This document shows, piece by piece, positions 37,464-46,368 of a DNA stretch of 64,000 nucleotides. This DNA comes from Mucilaginibacter sp. (GTDB lineage: Bacteria; Bacteroidota; Bacteroidia; Sphingobacteriales; Sphingobacteriaceae), in contig NZ_JAQBOC010000045.1 in assembly GCF_028288225.1 (NCBI RefSeq), forward strand, positions 1-64,000. The letters run 5' to 3'. The first letter of the stretch is position 1; each line of letters begins with the position of its first letter. A model generated the notes under the pieces. It saw only the letters and a program-made list of their open reading frames with translations, did not search any database and had not been told where the DNA came from. The translations under genes and the position numbers were made by a program.

Positions 37464-37673
37464 ATGAACACACAAGAAATTTCAGCCAACGTGAACGACA
37501 TCAGCCTTACCCCGACAGCAACAGAAGATCATAGCAAGCTTTGTGAAATATGGCCGACTGTAAAGGAGGGACTTGAAATCCTCGTAACTTTTATCAAAAA
37601 CCCATTCGTAAAGCTTTCTATTAATGCAATCATCGCAGCCGGTGATGCAATAATGAAAAATATCTGCGGATAA
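37464..37673 (+). CDS. 69-residue peptide, unknown
   Basis: This short acidic-then-amphipathic peptide has an N-terminal polar half (TPTATEDHSKLCEIW) and a C-terminal hydrophobic half (VKEGLEILVTFIKNPFVKL, ending AIIAAGDAIMKNICG). It has no signal peptide and no known family. The combination of an N-terminal leader-like half and a hydrophobic Gly/Cys end resembles peptide precursors, but this is speculative. It is followed by a hairpin and then the CHAP gene. Confidence 0.65.
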   Translation: MNTQEISANVNDISLTPTATEDHSKLCEIWPTVKEGLEILVTFIKNPFVKLSINAIIAAGDAIMKNICG

Positions 37674-37680
37674 TAATTAT

Positions 37681-37717
37681 CTCCGCATGGGAGTAAAAAA
37701 GCATGCGGAGCTAGTTT
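37681..37717 (+). terminator. Hairpin and T-run after the 69-residue peptide gene
   Basis: CTCCGCATG (37681-37689) pairs perfectly with CATGCGGAG (37702-37710), followed by CTAGTTTTTA. It could terminate or attenuate transcription before the CHAP gene. Confidence 0.65.
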
Positions 37718-37743
37718 TTAAATAGAATAAACTTATAAACTCA

Positions 37744-38238
37744 TTGATAAACTATGCCTCGTCAAACAATATTAATGTTGCGGCTTCGGAAGTCGGAACA
37801 AAAGAAAGCCCTGCGGGCTCAAACAAAACAAAATATGGTTTGTGGGCTGGCCTTAACGGAGAAAAATGGTGCGCCATATTTGTTAGCTGGGTTTATGCTG
37901 AAGCAAAATGCCAGCTTGAAGAAATTGATATGCCCAAAGGATATGCCAGCTGCCAGGCAGGCTATAATTATTGGAAAAAATCAGGCCAGTTAACCAATGA
38001 CCCGCAAATGGGAGATATAGTACTCTATGATTGGAATGAAGATGGCCATTGCGGCCATACCGGCATATTTTACAAATGGATCGAGAAAGACAAAAGTTTT
38101 CAAAGTTATGAAGGAAACACCTCGGTAGGTAGTGATAGCGATGGTGGAGCGGTAATGCTAAGAAACCGGAACAAGAAATATGTTAAGGCTTTTATATCCC
38201 CTAAAGTTATTAATAACCCACCACCACCTATAATATAA
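37744..38238 (+). CDS. CHAP-domain amidase/peptidase-like protein
   Basis: This 164-residue protein has a CHAP-type catalytic core, with Cys in GEKWCAIFVSW, His in HCGHTGIF and a downstream polar residue in SYEGNT. CHAP enzymes cleave peptidoglycan amide bonds. There is no N-terminal signal peptide. In this frame no ATG precedes the core, so I take TTG at 37744 as the start; a stop lies at 37723. The C-terminus ends in PPPPII. It lies behind the 69-residue peptide gene and before a barrel gene. It could be a lysis or cell-wall enzyme of a small module, which is inference. Confidence 0.78.
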   Translation: MINYASSNNINVAASEVGTKESPAGSNKTKYGLWAGLNGEKWCAIFVSWVYAEAKCQLEEIDMPKGYASCQAGYNYWKKSGQLTNDPQMGDIVLYDWNEDGHCGHTGIFYKWIEKDKSFQSYEGNTSVGSDSDGGAVMLRNRNKKYVKAFISPKVINNPPPPII

Positions 38239-38288
38239 CCGGCATCGCCGAAAACGGATTTAGAGTAGGCAAACTAAACATTGTTATC

Positions 38289-39047
38289 ATGAAAAAACTA
38301 CTATTTACTTTATTACTGCTAAGTTCTATCAGCCTGGTTTTCGGACAGACAGCAGATCTAAACGGCGTAACTTTTGGCTTCGGAGCTGGATACAGCCATA
38401 CCCGTGACAAAACATATGATTATTCACTCACAACGGACAAAGATCATAATTTAAAACTACAGCCCCTAAGTAAACAGGCCTTTGTAATATCATCTGTTAT
38501 CATGGTTAAACTGGGTAAAATAGCTGTTGATCAGAATGCCAATACATTTGTAAAGCAATCAAAAACCGCAGATTATAATTCACTTATTCAACAGAAATAT
38601 GACCTTGATAGACAAAATGATTTTTTAATAGATTCGAATAATCCTGACTTTGTAAAATCAAATAACCTTGATAAAAGCGCCCAAGGTCTGGCCGGCGTTA
38701 GCTTTTGGGAACACTTATCAATTAACTTGGCGTTGGATCTGGTGAATGTTGCTCCTGATGTATCCTTTAACAAAAATATAAATGGCGGTATAGGGATCGG
38801 ATATTTTGTTACTGAGAACCTCCAGGTAGCAGCATTTTACGATGTAAGCAGAATTAGCCAGTTGCGTGATTATATAGTTAATTCTTATGAAAATAAGCCT
38901 ATTCCAAAAGGAGATGGAACAAATTATAATGCGCTGGATAGTAAGGATACAAACCTTTTTTATAATAAAACCCTAAGTGGGTGGTCTTTCAAATTAATTT
39001 TCTCTTTGGCTAATAAAAAGCCCCCGCAAACGCCACCGGCTAAATAA
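38289..39047 (+). CDS. Outer-membrane beta-barrel-like protein
   Basis: The 252 residues have a signal peptide (about 1-20, cleavage after VFGQ) and glycine-rich amphipathic strands (GFGAGYSHTRD, GGIGIGYFVTENLQVAAFYD) with a final LSGWSFKLIFSLANKK strand and a proline-rich tail. The long polar middle (about 85-130) may be a loop. Family not recognised. It lies 50 nt after the CHAP gene on the same strand. Confidence 0.75.
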   Translation: MKKLLFTLLLLSSISLVFGQTADLNGVTFGFGAGYSHTRDKTYDYSLTTDKDHNLKLQPLSKQAFVISSVIMVKLGKIAVDQNANTFVKQSKTADYNSLIQQKYDLDRQNDFLIDSNNPDFVKSNNLDKSAQGLAGVSFWEHLSINLALDLVNVAPDVSFNKNINGGIGIGYFVTENLQVAAFYDVSRISQLRDYIVNSYENKPIPKGDGTNYNALDSKDTNLFYNKTLSGWSFKLIFSLANKKPPQTPPAK

Positions 39048-39130
39048 TAAGGGTTGCCAAATATTTTGTGTAGTTGATGTTAGGGAGAAGGCAGTTCTTT
39101 GAGGTTAACCTCCAATTGAATTGCCTTTAT

Positions 39131-40429
39131 TCACCTCCTAAACTCCACCAAATACTCGGAAATATAATCATTCTTATCCCCGTCATTATCCTTAAAAAAC
39201 AACCTTGCTTTCTGACCCATTTTAACAGATGAATATTTGTTTTTTGAGTTAGCTTCTTCGTTTAAAGGCTGCAATGACGGATACCATAATGTATGTCCCG
39301 GTTTATCAAGCAGTAATACTGGCTTGGTCCATTGCTGGGAGTTATTGCCGGTGCCGAGGTCAGGATTTTTGTTGAAGGAAACGTAGATGCTGCTGCCTTT
39401 CCAGGATGGGCCTTCGGCTTTTGCCATAAGCATTACCCAGGCATTTAGGTAGGTGTTCCAGCTTACTGATGGCCCCCAATAATATTTGCCGGTCGGTGAT
39501 GATGCAGGACCGCCCCCCTTTGCCACGGGGATTTGAATAGCCGTGACAGGTTTTCCAACGCCATTATAAGGAACGGTAAATCCCTTTCCATCCCATCTTT
39601 TAGCCTTTGCTGCAGGGTTGTCCAAGTCGGCTATTGCTATTCTGGCAATACTGATGCACTGGCCTTTCCATTCATCTTTGGGTTTGTAGGTGTTCTCATT
39701 GTATACGCCGGGATAGCCATATTCACCATAAAATAGGTAAAGATATTTACCGTTAGCTACGGCTGAAGGGTCACCAGTGCCGCCTGCAAAATTAGCTGCG
39801 GTATTGTTAGGCCGCAGTATAAGCCTTGGCTGCTCATCTTCAATAAAGATCCCACGGTTATCCCAGCTTTGGCCGCCATCTGTTGATTTCATGACGCCTA
39901 TGCGGCAAACCGCCGACGGTGATGAAGGCCCTTTTAAGCCCTGCGGCCATTTAATGTTTTTGTAGCCTTTACCTGTACCGGCATCATATGGGAGTGTTTC
40001 AGGATAATTTTCATTATGATAAAGGGCGTACAGCGTTTTGCCCGACTGGTCCTTTACATCCTGGTATACCGATTCAAACCAGACTGCTCCGTGTAATCCT
40101 GGCTTTCCGGGTGGCACATTAGGCGGTAAGCGAGGTTCGGTAAAGTTTTTTTCTTTTGTGCTGAAAGCTTCATCAATAGTACTTCCAGTAGCATATTTAA
40201 GGTTGCGCGATGGTCCCCATAAAGGATCCTCACCATATTTGCCCGGAAAGATCATGAATTTATCACCAACCCAAACTTCCGACATATTGCAGTCAACAAA
40301 AGATTTGAATACAAATTTCTTTACATGGGTAAGCAGTACCTGTGGACGAAAAGGGGCGGGTTTTGATTTAAAAGAATAAATGAAACACAAAATAGCCAAT
40401 AATGCTATAACAATTACTCTTTTTTTCAT
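39131..40429 (-). CDS. Secreted sialidase-like beta-propeller protein
   Basis: From ATG 40429 the protein has 432 residues and a signal or anchor helix (VIVIALLAILCFIYSF). An Asp-box STDGGQSW and propeller-like strand repeats (GAVWFESVYQD, KYLYLFYGEYGYPG, YWGPSVSWN, YVSFNKNPD) indicate a sialidase/exo-glycosidase-like propeller. No catalytic Arg triad is evident, so activity is open. The 15 codons upstream of this start fall in the word array and are unlike a signal peptide, which decides the start. It lies next to the GH20 gene, so it may act on amino-sugar glycans. Confidence 0.75.
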   Translation of the reverse strand: MKKRVIVIALLAILCFIYSFKSKPAPFRPQVLLTHVKKFVFKSFVDCNMSEVWVGDKFMIFPGKYGEDPLWGPSRNLKYATGSTIDEAFSTKEKNFTEPRLPPNVPPGKPGLHGAVWFESVYQDVKDQSGKTLYALYHNENYPETLPYDAGTGKGYKNIKWPQGLKGPSSPSAVCRIGVMKSTDGGQSWDNRGIFIEDEQPRLILRPNNTAANFAGGTGDPSAVANGKYLYLFYGEYGYPGVYNENTYKPKDEWKGQCISIARIAIADLDNPAAKAKRWDGKGFTVPYNGVGKPVTAIQIPVAKGGGPASSPTGKYYWGPSVSWNTYLNAWVMLMAKAEGPSWKGSSIYVSFNKNPDLGTGNNSQQWTKPVLLLDKPGHTLWYPSLQPLNEEANSKNKYSSVKMGQKARLFFKDNDGDKNDYISEYLVEFRR

Positions 40430-40456
40430 AGATGTATTTATTATAAAGTAAAAAGC

Positions 40457-40563
40457 CTTGAGTAGTAAGTTCAAAAGTCGGGAAAACTTTTAACTTATAA
40501 CTCAAGACCTGATTAAAGGCTGTCTTTAGTCTTGAATCAGAACCGAACTTCTGACTCAAGACT
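40457..40563. repeat. Two adjacent word hairpins (CTTGAGT and AGTCTTGAATCAG types)
   Basis: Hairpin one pairs CTTGAGTAGTAAGTT (40457-40471) with AACTTATAACTCAAG (40492-40506), with two mismatches. Hairpin two pairs AGTCTTGAATCAGAA (40528-40542) with TTCTGACTCAAGACT (40549-40563), 14 of 15, with a 6-nt loop. They fill the gap between the GH20 gene stop and the downstream propeller gene, both on the minus strand. Confidence 0.8.
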
Positions 40564-40583
40564 GACAACTTAAGACTAAATAA

Positions 40584-42500
40584 CTACTGCCCGTTTCTAC
40601 CTATCCGGCGTTTAAGCTCGGCTATTGGCATGGTAATCATACGGCCCACCGGCTCTTTACCGCGATAGGTAATAACCCTTAATTGTGTCGCATCTTTTGG
40701 TACTTCAATGGGCACGGTGTACTTAGGATAAAACCTGTCGGGATATGAATTGTCAAAGCTGTAATAAATATCAAGATCAGGAATTTCGTTAATCAACTCA
40801 ACGTTCATTTTATTATCAGCGCTCATTGTTGGCTTAAAGTCAGGGTCGTAAACGCCTGGTGCATATTTTACCTCGGCTTCGTTAAAGCGGGCAAAATGTT
40901 TTTCAACTTTCGGATAAAAGCTGTTCCAGTTTTTCTTTTCTCTTGGCGACCATACAGATTCTGATATAGCAAAGCCGCGCGGCCAGGTCATGTACTCAAC
41001 CTGCCTGAAGTTAAACACTTGCTCGGTCCATAAATTAGCTTGTCCGCCCAATATTAATTTTGCATCGGCGCTATCAGGTACGGGGTCAAATTCGTATGAT
41101 TTATTTAAACGGAGGGTAGCATATACATGGGGTTCCATAACACGGTCACTTTGCATATAATCAAGGTAAGCAAAAGTGGTAGGGCTCATTACAACCTCAT
41201 GCCCAAGCTTTGACGCTGTAATGCCGCCTTTTATACCACGCCAGCTCATTACAGCAGCTTTAGGGCCAAGGCCGCCTTCAATAATCTCATCCCATCCCAT
41301 AAATTTTTTGCCTTTTGATTCTACTATCGTTTCCAAACGTTTCTCAAAATAGCTTTGCACTTCTTCCATATTCTTTAAACCTTCTTTTTGCATCAGTGCT
41401 TTAACATCAGCGCTTTGCTCCCAGAAATTTTTAGCGCACTCATCGCCCCCCAGGTGGATATAGCCAAAAGGAAAAAGTTGTGCAACTTCAGTCATAACTT
41501 TATCTAAAAAATCATAAGTTTTTTCACTTGCAGGGTTAAGCGTATTATCAACCAAAGCTTTAATACCACCCGCACCAAAATCCATCATATGCTCGCCCGA
41601 CCGTACCTGGTATTTATCAGCGCCAGGGGTGCATGACAGTTCAGGATAGGCAACTACTGCAGCAAGGCTGTGTCCCGGTACATCCACCTCGGGTAAAATA
41701 TTCAGAAAACGATCTTTACCATATTGTACCAGTTCTTTAATGTCATCCTGGGTGTAAAAGCCGCCATAGGTACGTGGCTCATCAGGTGTTGGGGCCGAGA
41801 AATTTCCAAACTCGCCAACTTTTTTAACATTATAGGCGCCTACAGTGGTTACGCGTGGTAAACTTTTAATTTCAATACGCCAGCCTTCATCATCAGTCAG
41901 GTGCATGTGCAACAGGTTGAATTTATAGCGCACCATCTGGTCAATGTATTGCTTAACCTCTTCTTTAGTAAAAAAATGCCTTGATACATCAAACATCAAT
42001 CCTCTCCAGGCAAATCTTGGGTAATCGGTAATTTCAACACATGGTGCAGTCCATTTTATATGATGCACTTCGGCGCTTTCAATTTCTTTTGGAAATAACT
42101 GCATGAGGGTTTGTACCCCATAAAATAACCCGGCAGGCTCATTGGCCCTTATAACCACACCTTTTTTACCAACCCACATATGGTAACCTTCCTTACCTAA
42201 AGCGGTATCGGCCTTAGTACTAAGCAGCAGCTTAATTGTGGCGGGTGCTGCGAATTTACTTTTTACAGTAACTAGTGCGCCGGTTGCACCGGTTAGCTTC
42301 TTTCTTAAATAATCAGTTACAGGCGTCATTTCTTTGGTTAAAGCTGCCTGGATGGTTACATTTTTAGGTAAAATAAATTTGCCCTGCTTTGTAATTGTTT
42401 TTACCGGTTCGGGAATTATAGCCAGTGTGCTTTTGGTAGTTTGGCTAAACGATAAAAAAGAAAACAAAGAGCAGCATAATACTAAGGATAGTTTTTTCAT
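40584..42500 (-). CDS. Beta-N-acetylhexosaminidase (GH20)
   Basis: The 638 residues have a signal peptide (about 1-20), a GH20b N-terminal domain (about 25-155) and a GH20 TIM barrel from about 158. The catalytic pair is Asp353-Glu354 in HLGGDEC, with earlier barrel motifs GLMFDVSRHFF and LLHMHLTDDEGWRIEI. A C-terminal beta domain follows. It releases terminal GlcNAc/GalNAc from glycans by substrate-assisted catalysis, probably in the periplasm. It is separated from the propeller gene by two word hairpins. Confidence 0.95.
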   Translation of the reverse strand: MKKLSLVLCCSLFSFLSFSQTTKSTLAIIPEPVKTITKQGKFILPKNVTIQAALTKEMTPVTDYLRKKLTGATGALVTVKSKFAAPATIKLLLSTKADTALGKEGYHMWVGKKGVVIRANEPAGLFYGVQTLMQLFPKEIESAEVHHIKWTAPCVEITDYPRFAWRGLMFDVSRHFFTKEEVKQYIDQMVRYKFNLLHMHLTDDEGWRIEIKSLPRVTTVGAYNVKKVGEFGNFSAPTPDEPRTYGGFYTQDDIKELVQYGKDRFLNILPEVDVPGHSLAAVVAYPELSCTPGADKYQVRSGEHMMDFGAGGIKALVDNTLNPASEKTYDFLDKVMTEVAQLFPFGYIHLGGDECAKNFWEQSADVKALMQKEGLKNMEEVQSYFEKRLETIVESKGKKFMGWDEIIEGGLGPKAAVMSWRGIKGGITASKLGHEVVMSPTTFAYLDYMQSDRVMEPHVYATLRLNKSYEFDPVPDSADAKLILGGQANLWTEQVFNFRQVEYMTWPRGFAISESVWSPREKKNWNSFYPKVEKHFARFNEAEVKYAPGVYDPDFKPTMSADNKMNVELINEIPDLDIYYSFDNSYPDRFYPKYTVPIEVPKDATQLRVITYRGKEPVGRMITMPIAELKRRIGRNGQ

Positions 42501-42571
42501 GTTTGATAAAGGGTTTATTGGATAGGGATATCTGCCTGCAAATTATACTTTTTAAATAATATTAAAAAGAA

Positions 42572-42695
42572 TTAGTTGATTAAATTAGTTGATTAGGTTG
42601 ATTGAGTTAGATTGGGTTGACTAAGTTGGATAATAACGTGGTGGTGAAAAATTAATTTAATCAACTATTCACTCAATCAACCTAATCAACTAATT
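42572..42695. repeat. Inverted word array with a 25-bp perfect stem (TTGATTAGG type)
   Basis: The 25 bp at 42583-42607 (beginning AATTAGTTGATTAGG, ending GATTGAGT) are exactly complementary to 42671-42695. Outside and inside, related words continue (TTGATTAAATTAG, GATTGGGTTGACTAAG, TTAATTTAATCAAC). It lies between the divergent GH20 and carboxylesterase genes. Right after the right arm comes CCTATATTGC, a possible promoter -7 region, and the same sequence follows the array at 44309-44446. Confidence 0.9.
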
Positions 42696-42735
42696 GCCTA
42701 TATTGCGTCTGCAAGACACATTATAAACCATTTTC

Positions 42736-44301
42736 ATGAAAAAACTATACACTTTGGCCATTTTCGCCGTCTTAGCGGGCGTTTCCATTTTATTTTATTC
42801 ATTCAATTTAAAAAAGGGGAACACTGGGTTGGCTGCTGTTATCAATGTTGATGGCGGCAGGATATCCGGTGTTAAAAGCACAACCAGCGATGTGGTATCA
42901 TTTAAAGGGATCCCATTTGCTGCGCCGCCCATTGGCGGATTACGCTGGAAAGCGCCACAACCTGTTGAGCATTGGGCAGGTATAAAAAAATGCGATGCTT
43001 TTGGCCCAAGCCCCATGCAATCAAAGCCTGTTCCATTTGGCGTTTATACTAAGGAGTTTTTAATACCTGAACAGCCCATAAGCGAAGATTGCCTTTACCT
43101 TAATATTTGGGCAAAAAACAATCAGAATAATAAAAAGCCGGTTTTTGTATGGATCTATGGCGGCGGCTTTACTTCCGGTGGTACCGCGGTGCCAATTTAT
43201 GACGGTGAGGCTATGGCGAAAAAAGGGATAATATTTGTATCGGTTAATTACAGGGTGGGTGTTTTTGGTTTCCTTGCCCATCCTGATCTGACAAAAGAAT
43301 CGCCTTATAAAGCTTCGGGTAACTATGCATTGCTGGATCAGATAGCGGCATTAAATTGGGTTAAAAAAAATATCGAAAAATTTGGCGGCGATCCTGGTAA
43401 CGTAACCATCGCGGGGCAATCGGCAGGATCTATGAGCGTTAATTGCTTGATGGCCTCTCCTGCTGCTAAAGGTTTGTTTAATAAGGCCATTGCCGAAAGT
43501 GGTTCATTGCTGATATCAAACCCGATGATAAAATCCCTTACGCTTCACGATGCTGAAGAGCAAGGCGTTAGACTTGAAGCAGCATTGCATGTCAATTCAA
43601 TTGATGAGTTACGAAAAATTCCTGCAGCCGATTTGATGAAAGCCCCGGCACGCTATTCGCCCGTCGTAGACGGCTATGTTTTGCCTGAACCTGTTTCGCA
43701 AATTTTTGCTGAAGGAAAAGAAAATAGTGTGCCCTTGCTAACTGGCTGGAATGCAGATGAAGGTTTTGTTTTTGGCTTTAAAAAGAAGGATGCTTTTCAA
43801 CAGGAAGCAAAGGAAAAATATGGTAAGGATGCCGCAGATTTTTTAAAATATTACCCGGCTAATACTGACGAAGAAGCAGTGCATTCACAAACTAAATTAA
43901 GCAGGGATCTGATTTTTGCTATATCGGGCTATAAATGGGCGGATATTCAGAGTCAAACAAAAGCCCCGGTTTATGTTTATTATTTTCAGCATAAGCTGCC
44001 GGCTACTCCCGAATTTGAGAAATACGGTGCCTTTCATACGGGAGAGGTGGCGTATGCTATGGATAATTTAAAATTTCTTAACCGGCCATGGAAACTGGCT
44101 GACAAGATTTTGGCCAAAGAGATCTCGGCCTATTGGGTTAATTTTATTACCAACGGAAATCCCAATGGTAAAAACCTGCCGGCCTGGCCAAAATATAATA
44201 AATCTGCAGCTAGGGTTATTGCGTTTGATAATATTGCCCTGGAAAAACAGCTGCCCGATAAGGACGAACTGGAGTTTATGTTGAAGCATGTTGAGAAGTG
44301 A
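42736..44301 (+). CDS. Type-B carboxylesterase
   Basis: The 521 residues have an N-terminal signal helix (about 1-22) and an alpha/beta hydrolase of the PF00135 family. The nucleophile is Ser229 in TIAGQSAGS, with the oxyanion loop YGGGF (141-145), an acidic residue in WNADEGFVFG and a His in GAFHTGEV. SEDCLYLNIW is the second family signature. It hydrolyses esters or lactones of unknown nature and is probably exported to the periplasm. It is followed by a word array and the Gfo/Idh gene on the same strand. Confidence 0.93.
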   Translation: MKKLYTLAIFAVLAGVSILFYSFNLKKGNTGLAAVINVDGGRISGVKSTTSDVVSFKGIPFAAPPIGGLRWKAPQPVEHWAGIKKCDAFGPSPMQSKPVPFGVYTKEFLIPEQPISEDCLYLNIWAKNNQNNKKPVFVWIYGGGFTSGGTAVPIYDGEAMAKKGIIFVSVNYRVGVFGFLAHPDLTKESPYKASGNYALLDQIAALNWVKKNIEKFGGDPGNVTIAGQSAGSMSVNCLMASPAAKGLFNKAIAESGSLLISNPMIKSLTLHDAEEQGVRLEAALHVNSIDELRKIPAADLMKAPARYSPVVDGYVLPEPVSQIFAEGKENSVPLLTGWNADEGFVFGFKKKDAFQQEAKEKYGKDAADFLKYYPANTDEEAVHSQTKLSRDLIFAISGYKWADIQSQTKAPVYVYYFQHKLPATPEFEKYGAFHTGEVAYAMDNLKFLNRPWKLADKILAKEISAYWVNFITNGNPNGKNLPAWPKYNKSAARVIAFDNIALEKQLPDKDELEFMLKHVEK

Positions 44302-44305
44302 GGCG

Positions 44306-44446
44306 TAGTTGATTGAGTTGATTGAGTTGATTAGGTTGGATTAAGTTGATTAGGTTATTGCAGGGGTGCCCCAATTTAGAATCAACGAAATCGATTAATC
44401 ATTAAAATCAACGGTTCTGCTAGTTAACTAAATAAACTCAATCAAC
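44306..44446. repeat. Word array of tandem 9-bp units with a complementary right arm
   Basis: From 44309 to 44354 the units are TTGATTGAG, TTGATTGAG, TTGATTAGG, TTGGATTAAG, TTGATTAGG. The complementary ACTCAATCAAC lies at 44436-44446, with intermediate words (TCGATTAATCATT) between. CCTATATTGC follows the right arm at 44453-44462, as at 42698-42706. Confidence 0.85.
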
Positions 44447-44540
44447 AAAACACCTATATTGCATTATCAATTATTAACCTGTTTTGCCTTTCAAAGCCGG
44501 AAAACCAATTAACCAATTATTACCCTTAACCTAAAAAAAT

Positions 44541-45947
44541 ATGTCATCTGATCGCAGGAAATTTATTAAACAACTGGGTAGCACTATTATGCTTACCTCT
44601 GCTTCACTTTCAAGTTTTGCAGCCATTGAAGATCATGAAAGAAGGATTTTACAGGCCGATAAACGATACAGTTCAAATGATAAGATAAGAATTGCTACAA
44701 TAGGGATGGGAATAATGGGGTTTAACGATACGCAGGCCGCACTTACCTGCCCTGGTGTTGAGTTGGTTGGGGTGTGCGATTTGTACCAGGGCAGATTGCT
44801 GCGTGCCAAAGAAGTATATGGCGCCAATATATTTACAACAAATGATTACCATGAAATTCTTGACCGAAAAGATGTTGATGCCGTAATTATAGCAACCAGC
44901 GACAATTGGCACAGTACCATAGCTATTGATGCTATGCGTAAGGGCAAGGCCGTTTATAGCGAAAAGCCGATGGTGCATTATTTGAGTGAGGGTCTTAATG
45001 AAATAAAAACCCAAAAGGAAACCAAGGCGGTTTTCCAGGTTGGGAGCCAGCGTGTAAGCAGTATAGCTTTTCAAAAAGCAAAGGAATTATACCAGGCAGG
45101 TGCAATAGGGCAGATAAATTCGATAGAAGCATCATTTAACCGGCAAAATGCGCTTGGCGCCTGGCAATATACTATTCCGCTTGATGGCGGGCTGCAAACC
45201 GTTGACTGGAAGAGATTCCAGGCTCAGGAAAAAATAAAACGCCCTTATGAAAGCAACAGATTTTTCAGATGGCGTAATTACCGCGAATATGGTACAGGTG
45301 TAGCGGGAGATCTTTTTGTGCACCTGTTAACAGGAATTCACTTTATTACTAATTCCAAAGGTCCGGATAAAATATATGCTATTGGCGGTACATACTATTG
45401 GAAAGATGGAAGAAATGTACCCGATGTGATGACAGCTGTTATTGAGTACCCGGCAACCAAAGAACACCCCGCTTTCCAGGCAAATCTTCGTGTGAATTTT
45501 ATAAGTGGAGAAGGGGAACGGTCATCCACCAAGATCATTGGTTCTGAAGGGGTGATCGATCTTGACGATGATCACGGTTTTACGATCCATAAAAGTAAAA
45601 TGCCTGCCGCCCCGGGCATAGGGGGCTGGGATTCGTTATTTACTTTCCCCGAAGCCATGCAAAAAACTTTGCTGGACGATTATAATAAAAAATATTCAGC
45701 TATAGATCAGCAGGCACCCAGCATCCCCGGGGTAACCTATCATTCGCCCCAGGGATATAATTCTTCAAATGATCATTTTGCAAATTTTATGGACGCTATC
45801 CGAAATGGAAAGCCGGTTGTAGAAGATGCAGTATTTGGTTTCCGTGCGGCGGCTCCGGCGTTATCCTGTAATGCAAGCTATTTCCAAAACAAAGTTATCC
45901 ATTGGGATGCGGAGAATATGAAGGTGGTTAAGGAGAAAGGTAAGTGA
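44541..45947 (+). CDS. Gfo/Idh/MocA family oxidoreductase with Tat-type signal
   Basis: The 468 residues open with DRRKFIKQLG, a twin-arginine motif, and a hydrophobic stretch ending SSFAA. The Rossmann fold follows with IATIGMGIMGF (GxGxxG) and the conserved lysine in EKPMVH, then the Gfo/Idh C-terminal alpha/beta domain. Such enzymes use tightly bound NAD(P) and often act on sugars or sugar-derived compounds. Folding in the cytoplasm with the cofactor before export fits the Tat signal. Its substrate is unknown. Confidence 0.92.
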   Translation: MSSDRRKFIKQLGSTIMLTSASLSSFAAIEDHERRILQADKRYSSNDKIRIATIGMGIMGFNDTQAALTCPGVELVGVCDLYQGRLLRAKEVYGANIFTTNDYHEILDRKDVDAVIIATSDNWHSTIAIDAMRKGKAVYSEKPMVHYLSEGLNEIKTQKETKAVFQVGSQRVSSIAFQKAKELYQAGAIGQINSIEASFNRQNALGAWQYTIPLDGGLQTVDWKRFQAQEKIKRPYESNRFFRWRNYREYGTGVAGDLFVHLLTGIHFITNSKGPDKIYAIGGTYYWKDGRNVPDVMTAVIEYPATKEHPAFQANLRVNFISGEGERSSTKIIGSEGVIDLDDDHGFTIHKSKMPAAPGIGGWDSLFTFPEAMQKTLLDDYNKKYSAIDQQAPSIPGVTYHSPQGYNSSNDHFANFMDAIRNGKPVVEDAVFGFRAAAPALSCNASYFQNKVIHWDAENMKVVKEKGK

Positions 45948-46368
45948 TGTGATGGTTTTTATAACTGAACCGATAACGCTTTCGCCGAAGTATATTCTGG
46001 TAATTAACAGCTTACCGGTTTAAGAATCAAAAAAATCAATAATTTATCAAATCGCCATAACATTAGCAATAACAATGCTAAGTGGGAATTAATGACAATA
46101 AATTGTGGAATAAAATGGATGGAATACTAATGGTTACTAATTTTTCTTTTAAATAACAGTAAATAAAATAATAGTTGTTAAAATATTGTTTGGAGATAAA
46201 TGGGTAAGCGGCGCTTCAAAAGCCAAAAGAAAAAAATTCCACAATATGCTATTTTAAACTTCCCGCTTTGAGTAAAATTTGGGTAATTAGCCTGGGTGAA
46301 AGACAAAAGTTTTCATTTACATTAAAAAGCCTTCATCTCTTGCATTTCACCTTTTACTCCGAACAAAA
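45948..46368. other. 421-bp non-coding region
   Basis: No gene or clear signal. Two short inverted repeats are visible: TTAGCA/TGCTAA around 46064-46082, and ATTGTGGAAT (46102-46111) complementary to ATTCCACAAT (46236-46245). The AT-rich remainder separates the oxidoreductase from the convergent 1054-residue T9SS cargo gene. Confidence 0.5.

Noticed and set aside
37744..38238. CHAP gene as part of a prophage lysis module
   Set aside because: No holin, capsid, integrase or attachment-site signal is present anywhere in the window.
42572..42695. Arrays as CRISPR
   Set aside because: Words are 7-12 bp, not 24-40 bp, with no unique spacers of constant length, and arms are inverted.
44309..44354. 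Array as an insertion-sequence remnant or terminal inverted repeat
   Set aside because: No transposase fragment, target-site duplication or constant end sequence is found at any of the arrays.
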